Shown: one piece after another, positions 8,492 through 15,445 of the stretch
How the letters are laid out: every line of letters starts with the position of its first letter
Numbering within the stretch: the first letter of the stretch is position 1
Source of the DNA: CAYRYU01 sp964428355
GTDB lineage: Bacteria > Muiribacteriota > Ozemobacteria > Ozemobacterales > Ozemobacteraceae
Reading direction: 5' to 3'
Assembly: GCA_964428355.1 (NCBI GenBank)
Contig: CAYRYU010000123.1
Coordinates: 1 to 19,738 of the forward strand
Length of the DNA stretch: 19,738 nucleotides
Notes under the pieces: generated by a model
The model's database searches: none
The model's input: only the letters and a program-made list of their open reading frames with translations
What the model was told of the DNA's origin: nothing
Translations under genes and position numbers: made by a program

Positions 8492-8520
8492 GACCCCCAA
8501 AACCCCAGGATCCCCCTTCC

Positions 8521-8700
8521 GGGAGGCGGTAAGTCACCTGCCCGGCAAGAGCTGCGGGAGACCCGTGGCTCTAAGGCCCCAAAAACGGGCCAAAGAGACA
8601 CCTGTCCGTGGATCCGGCGGGACCTGTCGTCCACGGATGGCGACGTGTCGGGGACGCCTGAGTCACGTTTTCGCCCGGATGGGGGCGCCTCAGCCGGCGA
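8521..8700. other. Non-coding region with four consecutive GC-rich hairpins, identity unknown
   Basis: The gap between the pseudopilin stop (8706) and the cyclase promoter contains four stems in a row. (1) 8548-8572: AGAGC, two G-U wobbles, CGGG, triloop AGA, then the complement. (2) 8575-8591: GGCCC, loop CAAAAAC, GGGCC. (3) 8597-8649: outer GACAC/GTGTC and inner 8-bp TCCGTGGA/TCCACGGA. (4) 8658-8693: outer CTGAG/CTCAG and inner CGCCC/GGGCG. A GAGGCG (8523-8528) can also pair with CGCCTC (8686-8691), closing the whole element at the cost of stem 4. I find no consensus of a riboswitch or housekeeping RNA family that I know. It could be a structured RNA of either strand, an intergenic palindromic repeat (REP-like), or termination signals of the pseudopilin operon. 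Confidence 0.5.
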
Positions 8701-8705
8701 AGCTT

Positions 8706-10052
8706 TTAGGGACCTCCCCCAGCCAGCTCCTGGGCCAAGCGGGCGTTGGGGACCAACCGGTTTTCATACTCCTCGAGGATGGCCCCGAGATTGGGATAGG
8801 CCAGGCGGATTCGCGTGGAATCATTTTGGAGACCCATCTCGCGGGAAAACAGCTTCTGCCATGCGGGGTTGGCACCTTCCATCAGCTCTTTCTGACGGGT
8901 CAGGAACGCGATGAACCGGGTTCTCTCAGCCGGAACCAGCTGTCCGAGAAGACGCCAGGCTTCGATCGTCTTCTGTCGAACGAACTCCTCATCTCGTCGG
9001 GAACGAACGAGGCGGAACGAGTCGTCCAGCATCCATTCGAACTCCAGGCCGGCCTGCTTGACCCAGAGCGGGACCTGGGCAACCAGGACCCGGTACTGGG
9101 CGAGGCCGAAAACAGCGGCCTGGGGTGGAAGTGACCCCAGGCGCCCACCCGGAAATACTTGTCGGATGCGGGTCATCGTGGGGGAAAGCTGCCGCAGGGT
9201 CTGGAAGATCCGGCCGGCGATACCTTCACATTTGCGGGCGATTCCCAACTGGATCCGAAGAAGGTTCGGGGATGGATTTCCCAGGAGAAAAGCGCGCTTC
9301 AACCTCGATTCGGAAAGTTCTTTCCCCGACACATTGAGGAGCGCTTCAAGGGTACGCGTGGTGACGGCAACTTCCCCCAGGTCCTGGACAAGTCCAGGAT
9401 CGGCTCCGTCTTCGGAAGCCGCTGCGGAGAGAGGCTTTCCAACCTTCCCGGGGTAGAACATCCCCGTCACGAGTTCGGGAAGAAGTGCCGGATCCACGAG
9501 CTTTTCTGTGGGAACAGGTGTGGGGCCGGTCGGGCTGGGAAGCCAGAAATCGAGGGCAAAGCGCCTTTCCGGCCCCTGGCGTTCCTTCCAGTCCACGGCG
9601 ACTACCATCCGGGCAAGGTGGCGCTCGGGCCCCGGGCTTGTCGGAGCCCCCAGGCGGTCCGCCGCGACCTGGACGGAAAATGGCTCGAGTGCGGAGAAGA
9701 GCATCCCATCAGATTCATCGATGGCACCATCGGTGGCAGGTTCGATCCGGCCCCAGGGGGGCGCGCGGTCGATGACCTGACGGAAGTAGGTCGAGTCCCC
9801 ACAAACGACCTTTCCGCGGGTCCGCATCTCGGGAAATTCATCCAGGACGGGCAGCAGAACCGGCTGCACGCGGGCCTCCTCCCTCAGGTCGTTCACCACC
9901 TTGAGGAAGACCTGCGTTCCGATCAGGCTGTTTCCCGTCAGGGCGGTTCGGCGGTCATTTCCCCTCAGGATGTAGGTTATAGTCCCGATGATTGCGGTAC
10001 AAAGAAATGCCGCGATGAGAAGTTCGACCAGGGAAAACCCCCGCCTAATCAA
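8706..10052 (-). CDS. Pseudopilin with class III signal peptide (GspJ-like position, unassigned)
   Basis: A 448-residue pilin-like protein, last of the leftward operon. The class III leader is very short: MIRRG, then the mature start FSLVELLIA with Glu at +5, followed by a hydrophobic helix. Such proteins are cut and methylated by the prepilin peptidase and assemble into type II secretion or type IV pilus-like fibres. The mature part, with a long charged C-terminal region of 'FIAFLTRQKELMEGAN' style, is not recognised and is larger than usual GspI/J/H. I chose TTG at 10052 because GGGAG lies 8 nt upstream and the start overlaps the previous stop by 8 bp, suggesting coupling. TTG at 10067 would add five residues but has no ribosome site. 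Confidence 0.83.
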   Translation of the reverse strand: MIRRGFSLVELLIAAFLCTAIIGTITYILRGNDRRTALTGNSLIGTQVFLKVVNDLREEARVQPVLLPVLDEFPEMRTRGKVVCGDSTYFRQVIDRAPPWGRIEPATDGAIDESDGMLFSALEPFSVQVAADRLGAPTSPGPERHLARMVVAVDWKERQGPERRFALDFWLPSPTGPTPVPTEKLVDPALLPELVTGMFYPGKVGKPLSAAASEDGADPGLVQDLGEVAVTTRTLEALLNVSGKELSESRLKRAFLLGNPSPNLLRIQLGIARKCEGIAGRIFQTLRQLSPTMTRIRQVFPGGRLGSLPPQAAVFGLAQYRVLVAQVPLWVKQAGLEFEWMLDDSFRLVRSRRDEEFVRQKTIEAWRLLGQLVPAERTRFIAFLTRQKELMEGANPAWQKLFSREMGLQNDSTRIRLAYPNLGAILEEYENRLVPNARLAQELAGGGP

Positions 10053-10608
10053 GATCGTTGCTCCCAAGGTTCTTCAGGGCAACCTCGAAGGTTGCCGAAA
10101 GCTCCGACTCCTTCGAACCTGCAAGGGTCATCCTCACCAGGACGAGCCCGGGAGAGAGGCACGTGAAAGAGGCTTCCTTGATCCGGTCCAGGAGCACCTT
10201 CCTCTCTTCGGGCCGATGGCTGCCGGTCAGGGTGTCCGTATAGGAGACAAGGCGGAACGGCCCTTCCGAAGGCTGGGGGGCTTTCTCGAGGTAGAACACG
10301 CGGAGGTTGTTGACGAGGTCTTTGACCACCAGGAAGGACATCGTCCTGCCCTCCAGCGGCTTGACAACCTCCCCGGCATCCAGAAGCGTCTCGGAAAGGA
10401 CGTCATTTGCCTGCCTGGCGGCCATGTGCAGCACCAGGGCCGAGGTCGACGATTCCGCCGCCGTTCCCATGTTCCGGAAATGGGTTACCCCAATTGCCAG
10501 AACGAGCGAGAGGAGACCCGACGTCACGAGAAGCTCGATCAGGGTGAACCCCTTTCCACGCCTCCGGGTCGAGGATCCCTCACACACCTTCCCCCAAACC
10601 CTTTTCAC
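10045..10608 (-). CDS. Pseudopilin with class III signal peptide (GspI/J-like size)
   Basis: A 187-residue pilin-like protein. A 20-residue basic leader (with RRRGKG) is followed by FTLIELLV, with Glu at +5 of the mature protein and a hydrophobic helix of about 20 residues. This is the type II/IV pseudopilin signature. The globular part has the pattern 'FRLVSYTDTLTGSHRPEERKVLLDRIKEASF' split over strands and helices and could be a GspJ-type minor pseudopilin; the assignment rests on size and context. The GTG start overlaps the stop of the preceding GspK-like gene by 4 bp (GTGA), with no clear ribosome site of its own, so translational coupling is likely. Its own stop overlaps the start of the next pseudopilin. 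Confidence 0.87.
   Translation of the reverse strand: MKRVWGKVCEGSSTRRRGKGFTLIELLVTSGLLSLVLAIGVTHFRNMGTAAESSTSALVLHMAARQANDVLSETLLDAGEVVKPLEGRTMSFLVVKDLVNNLRVFYLEKAPQPSEGPFRLVSYTDTLTGSHRPEERKVLLDRIKEASFTCLSPGLVLVRMTLAGSKESELSATFEVALKNLGSNDLD
10061..10065 (-). promoter_or_regulatory. Ribosome binding site deciding the TTG start at 10052
   Basis: GGGAG on the minus strand lies 8 nt upstream of TTG 10052-10050. It sits inside the last codons of the preceding pseudopilin gene. This supports the shorter prepilin leader (MIRRG) over the TTG at 10067. Confidence 0.6.
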
Positions 10609-11924
10609 ATCGAGTTGACCCTGTTGATGATCTTGTTTGTCAGTTCCACCGCGATTTTTCGAGCTTCCGTACTGTCGAGTTTGACGGTGTAGTCTTTGCG
10701 ATCAGGGTTGGAGGTGGTTTCCGAAACCAACTGGTTGATCAGGTCCTCCTCGATCCTGGACCGATTCGCCTGCATGTCCGATTTCAGATTGGCTATTATT
10801 GAAGGGTTTCCATTGTCGGTGATGGTGTTGACGTAGTTGTTGATCTCGGGATCGACCCCTCCGGTCTGAAGTCCGTTCAGGAGCGAATTCATCCCTCCCT
10901 CGGAGCCGATGTTGTACCTGTCGAGAAGGGTTTTTATGACCAGATCGGAGATCAGGGTCGACGTGGTGTTGGGGTTCGTTCCGGTCCCAGTGCCGGTTCC
11001 GGTTCCGGTTCCGGTTCCCGAGCCCGTTTCCGTGCCTGTTCCGGTTTCGGAATCCGTTCCAGCACCGGTCCCCGACGTGGGCACCAGACCCGTGTCAACC
11101 GGGTTGGGGTTCGTACCCGTATTGGTCGATGTGGTCGTGGTTGTCAGAACGGAAGGGACGGCTGCAACCGGAGGCACCACCGCAACGGAAATCGGGGGTG
11201 GAGGTGGCGCCCCGACTGGGGGCAAGGGGGGATACGGAGGGGTCGAAGCGGGGAAAACTTCCGGGGACTGTCCGACAGGGTTCGCGTTGAGAACGCTGAG
11301 AACGTCTAGAACCTCGTCAAGAGGATGGATCTGGGCGGCCTTGGCCTGCGAGGGGTCGGCGTTCGCCTTTCTCTTTTCGAGGATTTCCTTGATGGTACTG
11401 GCAAAGGGAGACCCCGAAGGGCTTGGAAACTTCTCGCCGTCGAGAGTCGTGAAGACGATGGGGATCACGCGCCCCGCCCCGTCAAGGATGGAATCCTCGT
11501 GGTGGACCCGCCAGAAGTAGAGGCGTTTTACCCGTCCGAACCGAGCCCTGATGTAGATGTCCGCTTTCATCTGACATCCCGGGGCGTCTTCGACGAAAAG
11601 ATCGTAGGTCCCGTTGAAAAGGCTCCGATCGAGCTCCTGGCAAGGTGATCCGGCAAAGAAGCGCTGGGAATACGGCTTTTCCCGAATCCGGGCCAGGACA
11701 CTCGCAAAAACCGACTCCGCGATCATGAGTGTGTGCGCTCCTTCGTTCACGTGCTGAACCTGCGAGGAGAAACCGGACCCAAGGGAGTGCACGAACATGA
11801 CCAGGAACGCTATAGCAAGAACCGCGAGAACCACCAGCGGGAGAATGAAACCCCTTTGCCGGACCGGGAAGCGTGGAAAGACGCTTCGTCCGCTCCCCGA
11901 GCACAGCCGGCAGAAATCCTTCAA
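10605..11924 (-). CDS. GspK/PilX-like pilin-like protein with Pro- and Gly/Thr-rich low-complexity region
   Basis: A 439-residue protein. After a long leader (about 25 residues, ending RQRG) the mature start is FILPLVVLAVLAIAFLVMF. Position +5 is Leu, not Glu. Loss of Glu5 is the hallmark of tip proteins such as GspK, so a capping role is plausible. After the N-terminal domain (to about residue 215) comes a Pro-rich stretch ('PPLPPVGAPPPPP'), then a Thr/Gly tract encoded by near-tandem GGAACC hexamers, then a charged C-terminal helical domain. The best start is TTG 11924, overlapping the ferritin stop by 4 bp (TTGA); there is no ribosome site and no alternative ATG before the leader. It is followed by two Glu5-containing pseudopilins, as expected for an I-J-K-like set. 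Confidence 0.8.
   Translation of the reverse strand: MKDFCRLCSGSGRSVFPRFPVRQRGFILPLVVLAVLAIAFLVMFVHSLGSGFSSQVQHVNEGAHTLMIAESVFASVLARIREKPYSQRFFAGSPCQELDRSLFNGTYDLFVEDAPGCQMKADIYIRARFGRVKRLYFWRVHHEDSILDGAGRVIPIVFTTLDGEKFPSPSGSPFASTIKEILEKRKANADPSQAKAAQIHPLDEVLDVLSVLNANPVGQSPEVFPASTPPYPPLPPVGAPPPPPISVAVVPPVAAVPSVLTTTTTSTNTGTNPNPVDTGLVPTSGTGAGTDSETGTGTETGSGTGTGTGTGTGTGTNPNTTSTLISDLVIKTLLDRYNIGSEGGMNSLLNGLQTGGVDPEINNYVNTITDNGNPSIIANLKSDMQANRSRIEEDLINQLVSETTSNPDRKDYTVKLDSTEARKIAVELTNKIINRVNSM
10978..11062. repeat. Near-tandem hexamer repeat (GGTTCC / GGAACC) inside a coding region
   Basis: Four perfect GGTTCC units (10995-11018, plus strand) sit inside a longer imperfect array of the same hexamer. 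On the coding (minus) strand it reads GGAACC and encodes alternating Gly-Thr. Because the unit is six bases, gain or loss of copies would change linker length without breaking the frame. Confidence 0.8.
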
Positions 11925-12442
11925 GGGGCTTTAACCAGCGGAGCGGGAGTAGTGAAAACCCGTGCCCCCAGCTCTGCGTCGATCATGAACAGGCCCTCTC
12001 CGCTTTCCTTGATCCTTTCCAGCTTCCCGAGAATGGCCCCGAAGTTGGCTTCCTCTTCCACCTGTTCATTGACGAACCAGTCGAGGAACCGCTGGGTGGC
12101 GAAATCCTTGTCGCTCTGGGCAATCTCGACGAGGTTGTAGATCGATGCCGTTACGGTCTTTTCGTGCTCCAGGCCCCGGCGAAAGATGTCGGCAGAAGAC
12201 CGGAAATCCGAGGGGGGAGCTTCGACCGCGGGGGGAACGAATCTTCCACCACGGCTGGAAACGTAATTGAAGAAAATCATGGCGTGGCAGGATTCCTCCT
12301 GGGCCTGGATCCGGAACCAGTTGGCGAACCCCGGCAGGGTTTCCACCTCGAAGTAGGAGGCCATCGAAAGATAGAGATAGGCGGAATAGAGTTCACGGGA
12401 AATCTGGAGATTGATCGATTCGAGCATTTTTCGGCTGATCAT
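11921..12442 (-). CDS. ftnA: Non-haem ferritin (FtnA-like)
   Basis: A 173-residue ferritin. It oxidises Fe(II) and stores it as a mineral inside a cytoplasmic 24-mer. The numbering fits E. coli FtnA directly. Ferroxidase residues Glu17, Glu50, His53, Glu94 and Gln127 are present, as are Glu49, Glu126 and Glu130 for the third site and Tyr24. Methionine-rich bacterioferritin haem features are not seen. I chose ATG 12442 (MISRKMLESINLQISRELYS) because it matches the family start and has AAAGGA upstream. A longer frame reaching 12601 adds 53 residues unlike any ferritin. The stop overlaps the TTG start of the GspK-like gene by 4 bp, which makes it the first gene of a pseudopilin operon, an unusual partner. 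Confidence 0.95.
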   Translation of the reverse strand: MISRKMLESINLQISRELYSAYLYLSMASYFEVETLPGFANWFRIQAQEESCHAMIFFNYVSSRGGRFVPPAVEAPPSDFRSSADIFRRGLEHEKTVTASIYNLVEIAQSDKDFATQRFLDWFVNEQVEEEANFGAILGKLERIKESGEGLFMIDAELGARVFTTPAPLVKAP

Positions 12443-12495
12443 ATCTTTGGGTCCTTTCCGGGGGGGGATTTCAGACACTCGAGGGTATCTGCAAA

Positions 12496-12525
12496 AAAAT
12501 AGCATACCGGAATTTCCTTGTCCAA
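12496..12525 (-). promoter_or_regulatory. Candidate promoter of the ferritin-pseudopilin operon
   Basis: On the minus strand TTGGAC and TATTTT are 18 bp apart, and TGC directly precedes the -10 (extended form). The site is about 55 bp upstream of the ferritin start. The hexamers are only partial matches. I see no convincing Fur-box palindrome. Confidence 0.4.
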
Positions 12526-12564
12526 CCGGAGTAGCGGGATACAAAGGGAACCTCAGAATCCGAG

Positions 12565-12594
12565 TTGAATTACCCCGACCGGAAATGTTAGGAT
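12565..12594 (+). promoter_or_regulatory. Candidate promoter of the TPR-PEGA-TerB operon
   Basis: TTGAAT and TAGGAT lie 18 bp apart on the plus strand, each matching consensus at four of six positions, about 85 bp before the chosen TTG start. It lies back-to-back with the candidate ferritin promoter in the divergent control region (12443-12677). Weak evidence. Confidence 0.3.
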
Positions 12595-12664
12595 CTTCCA
12601 TCGGAAGGGGATCTCTCTCTTATGGGGAAGTCTCCATAAATTGTTTGATGAGTACCTTCCCAAT

Positions 12665-12669
12665 AGGAG
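12665..12669 (+). promoter_or_regulatory. Ribosome binding site deciding the TTG start at 12678
   Basis: AGGAG lies 8 nt upstream of TTG 12678. The ATG at 12648 has no comparable site, so the TTG is preferred. Use of this site trims the frame to a protein beginning MKKENIWLLLV. Confidence 0.65.
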
Positions 12670-12677
12670 AAGCGATT

Positions 12678-14531
12678 TTGAAGAAGGAAAACATCTGGCT
12701 CCTGCTGGTGACGAAGATTCCCCTCGACCCCGCGGCTCAAAAGGAGATCCTGGAAACCTTCACCGAGTCTTTCGAAGGTGGGCGGATGAACGAACTTCTC
12801 ACTCTCATCCGTGCATCCTACATGAGTCAAAGGGACATCATCCAGAGAAAGCAGTTTTATCTTTCCCTATGTGACCTCCTCGCGTCCATGGTCAAGCGGA
12901 AGCCCTCCCTTTCGGCGGGCCCACATGGGTTGTACATAGGATTCATCGCCGAGGACCTGTTGGCATGCCACGATGAGGCACTCCAGAAGGCCGGTCAAAC
13001 GCTCTCCACCGCCCAGCGGATTGCCACCAACCCCCCGCCGATGCTTCTTCCCGTTGCCGACCCTCCCGACCTTCCCGATTGCCCGATGGCTCCGGAGGCG
13101 GCCCATTCCGATCCCGAAGGGTTGATCCAGTTGCTTCTGCGCCAGGTCGAGCTTTTCAAGGAAGCCCCTCTTTCGGGCCTCCGGAAGAACCTGGAAACAG
13201 CCCGGGAAAAGAGCCCCGAATCGCTGAGAGAGCGGTCGAACGCCCTCCTTCTCCTGGGTGGCCACCTGGAAAACGAGGTCAACCGGAAGTGGGCGATCGC
13301 GTGTTACCAGGCCGCAGCCGCGATCGACGGTGGTTTCGACCTTCCGTGGGCCTTCCTTGCCCACCACTCGAACACCCCCGCCGAAGGACTTGAATTCGCC
13401 AACAAGGCACTTTGCGCGAATCCCAAAAGCCTTCCCGGGTTGACCAACCGCGGGACCATACTCGCCAGACAGAAGCGGTTTGCGGAAGCCCTCCGGGATT
13501 TCGCCGAGGTCGCGCGGTTCGACCCGACCAATCCCAAAGCCATCCTGATGTGCGCCCACGCCGCCCAGGATTCCCAAGACCCGCTCCGGGCCGCCAACCT
13601 ATTCCTGCATGCGGCCCGCGCCTTCCCCGTTCTTCCCGAGCCCTGGTTCGGTTTGGCGCGCCTCTTCTGGAAACTCCGGGCACCCAAGGTCGCGAAGCTT
13701 TTCCAGGAGAAGTTCCGGTCCCTCCGGCACGGCAATGTTCCAACCGATCTGAGGCTTTCCGGAAGGCTCCTGATCCTGGGCCCGAGCGAATGCTCTCCGA
13801 TCCTTTTCGACGACAAGCTTTCCGGGGAATCCCCCTGGGAGATCGACGAGGTTTCCCCGGGCGAGCACCGCATCTCCTGGGGCAAAGAGATGACGCGGAA
13901 GATAATGGTCGATTCGGGGGAGTCGATCAAGGTCGAATTCACCCCCAACTCCCAGGAAGTCAAAACGGAAAAGTATTTCCCCGCCCCGTTTCCGATTCCG
14001 GTGGTGAACCCGGACGGTTCAGCGGGCTCGAAACCGGTTACCGAACTGTTGGCCGGATTCATGGTCAAGCAGGTAGAAGAGCTTCCGAAGGAATCTTCCC
14101 TGATGGCAATCCTCACGGGAATTCCGGGCCCGGTCTCCCCCTTCCCGGCCGAAGCGAGACTGACGGTGGAATGGGTTTTCCGGATCCTTCTCGAAGAAAT
14201 CCTTGCCGACGGGGTCTTCGACCGCGAGGAGAACGAGATCCTGCGAGGAGTCCGGGACCGCCTCCTGATCGATCGCCCGTTGTTCGACCGTATCATGACC
14301 GAGGCACGGGAAAGGTTCACCTCGCATCCCTCCCGATCCGCCGGCCCTCTCGATCCGCTGTCCCTGTTCCGCCGCCTTTACGAGAAAGCGGCCGAGGATG
14401 GGGTTCTCGAACCCACTGAGCGGAACCTCCTGGCTACTGTTTCCGAAGCCCTCCTCCTCGAACCCGCGGATGTTCTGGCTGTCACCAACGAGTTCGAATC
14501 CCGGTTGGCCTCCTCCCCGAAAAAAAGCTGA
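12678..14531 (+). CDS. TPR - PEGA - TerB-like multidomain protein
   Basis: A 617-residue protein with no signal peptide or clear membrane helix, probably cytoplasmic. A helical N-terminal part (1-200) is unassigned. Residues about 203-355 hold TPR-like units ('AIACYQAAAAIDGGFDLPWA', 'ALRDFAEVARFDPTNPKA'). Residues about 361-424 look like a PEGA domain ('GRLLILGPSECSPILFDD' then 'PGEHRISW'). The C-terminal part (490-607) has two TerB-like acidic motifs, 'ADGVFDREENEIL' and 'EDGVLEPTERNLL', as in tellurite-resistance TerB modules, which are often metal-binding or membrane-signalling domains. The start is TTG 12678 because of AGGAG 8 nt upstream; ATG 12648 is an alternative. It heads a rightward operon with a membrane-anchored TPR-like protein and two pilin-like proteins. 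TPR and PEGA suggest protein or wall contacts at the envelope; the exact role is unknown. Confidence 0.82.
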   Translation: MKKENIWLLLVTKIPLDPAAQKEILETFTESFEGGRMNELLTLIRASYMSQRDIIQRKQFYLSLCDLLASMVKRKPSLSAGPHGLYIGFIAEDLLACHDEALQKAGQTLSTAQRIATNPPPMLLPVADPPDLPDCPMAPEAAHSDPEGLIQLLLRQVELFKEAPLSGLRKNLETAREKSPESLRERSNALLLLGGHLENEVNRKWAIACYQAAAAIDGGFDLPWAFLAHHSNTPAEGLEFANKALCANPKSLPGLTNRGTILARQKRFAEALRDFAEVARFDPTNPKAILMCAHAAQDSQDPLRAANLFLHAARAFPVLPEPWFGLARLFWKLRAPKVAKLFQEKFRSLRHGNVPTDLRLSGRLLILGPSECSPILFDDKLSGESPWEIDEVSPGEHRISWGKEMTRKIMVDSGESIKVEFTPNSQEVKTEKYFPAPFPIPVVNPDGSAGSKPVTELLAGFMVKQVEELPKESSLMAILTGIPGPVSPFPAEARLTVEWVFRILLEEILADGVFDREENEILRGVRDRLLIDRPLFDRIMTEARERFTSHPSRSAGPLDPLSLFRRLYEKAAEDGVLEPTERNLLATVSEALLLEPADVLAVTNEFESRLASSPKKS

Positions 14532-14578
14532 AACGTGGAGGGGGGTATCGGGGTATGACAAGTGAAAAGGACTGAAAG

Positions 14579-15445
14579 ATGGACAACCGGCGCACGGTGG
14601 TGATCATCCTGATTGCCGTCATTTGCCTTCTCCTCCTGCTTCTCCTCAACTCGACGAATCCTCCGGTCCAGCCTCAACCCTCGGGGGACAATGCGCCTCC
14701 CCCGCCGGAAACGGCCTCGGGATCCGAACCCGCCGAACCCGACAAGCCCCATGGCGGCGGTGGCGGCGACTCGTTCTCTTCATCCGGTGGGGGAGGATCG
14801 CTCCAGGCCGGATTCTCATCGTACGATGAGGAGACCGATTACCAGAAGGTTCTGGCGGAAATGAAATCCATCTCGAACGAGAGCATGCGGTTGCAAGATG
14901 AAATCGACAAGAAATCTGAAGAATGGCTACAGGCATACCTGAATGACCCCAACCTGTCCACGGATTCCCGGGAACTGTACCGTCTCCGCTCGAACAAGGA
15001 CGTCCGTGAGGGGTTGAAAGCCTACGACTCCAAGGATTGGCGGGCCGCCATCAAGGAGCTCCAGAAGGTGATGGATGATCCCAACGCCACCCCGATGGCG
15101 AAGTACACGGTTTCGAACTACATGAGGGCATGCGCGGTCAACCTGAAGGACGAGGACCTCTACATCCAACTGCTCCAGAAACAGGCGGAAATCATCCAGG
15201 GCGGGGACTTCTCGCATCTGGGCTTCGACGCCGACGACGGAAAGAATTCACTTGCGCTTGCCAAGGACATCGGACTCCAGTTCAAGGCCGACAAGGACCC
15301 GGCCGCCTTCGATGAGTATCTCGACTTCACGTTCGACCAGCTCGGAATCCCCAAGGAAGCCAGGACCCCCGAAGAGCGGACCAGACTGGGTCTGTGGGCC
15401 CGCGGGAACATCAAGGAAACGAAAAGGAGGATCTTCGGTGAGTAA
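14579..15445 (+). CDS. Membrane-anchored TPR-like protein with Pro/Gly-rich linker
   Basis: 288 residues, function not recognised. One N-terminal helix (about 7-23, almost only Val, Ile and Leu) anchors the protein, probably with the C-terminus outside the cytoplasm. A low-complexity linker rich in Pro, then Gly and Ser ('GGGGGDSFSSSGGGG'), spans about 27-80. The rest is helical, with a TPR-like unit ('GLKAYDSKDWRAAIKELQKV'). The ATG has AAGGA at good spacing. The gene is 47 bp after the TPR-PEGA-TerB gene and overlaps the next start by 8 bp, so it is translated together with the large GspK/PilX-like protein. The linker plus anchor layout resembles periplasmic tethers such as PilP/GspC-like adaptors, but no homology is claimed. 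Confidence 0.82.
   Translation: MDNRRTVVIILIAVICLLLLLLLNSTNPPVQPQPSGDNAPPPPETASGSEPAEPDKPHGGGGGDSFSSSGGGGSLQAGFSSYDEETDYQKVLAEMKSISNESMRLQDEIDKKSEEWLQAYLNDPNLSTDSRELYRLRSNKDVREGLKAYDSKDWRAAIKELQKVMDDPNATPMAKYTVSNYMRACAVNLKDEDLYIQLLQKQAEIIQGGDFSHLGFDADDGKNSLALAKDIGLQFKADKDPAAFDEYLDFTFDQLGIPKEARTPEERTRLGLWARGNIKETKRRIFGE
15424..15430 (+). promoter_or_regulatory. Strong ribosome binding site deciding the GTG start at 15438
   Basis: AAGGAGG lies 7 nt upstream of GTG 15438, inside the end of the preceding gene. It is the best ribosome site of the rightward operon. It shows that the frame, which is open further upstream, starts here with MSKKKAPP. Confidence 0.85.

Noticed and set aside
8521..8700. 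A known riboswitch (c-di-GMP, TPP, cobalamin, fluoride, NiCo) or RNase P, SRP or 6S RNA
   Set aside because: None of the conserved core sequences of these families that I know can be found on either strand, so I left the element unnamed.
9159..10166. Plus-strand open frame of 335 codons across two pseudopilin genes
   Set aside because: It spans the junction of two coupled minus-strand genes with prepilin leaders and has no domain of its own.
10978..11062. CRISPR array
   Set aside because: The repeats are directly adjoining 6-bp units without spacers, and they lie in frame inside a coding region.
12443..12601. 53-residue N-terminal extension of ferritin
   Set aside because: The ferritin fold starts at residue 54 of that frame, with its own ribosome site. 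The extension crosses the likely promoter.
12411..12677. N-terminal extension of the TPR-PEGA-TerB protein
   Set aside because: It would read through the ferritin start and both candidate promoters. AGGAG before TTG 12678 gives a better start.
13304..14320. Minus-strand open frame of 338 codons inside the TPR-PEGA-TerB gene
   Set aside because: Ser/Arg-rich composition is typical of a reverse-strand shadow; the plus strand shows domain patterns.
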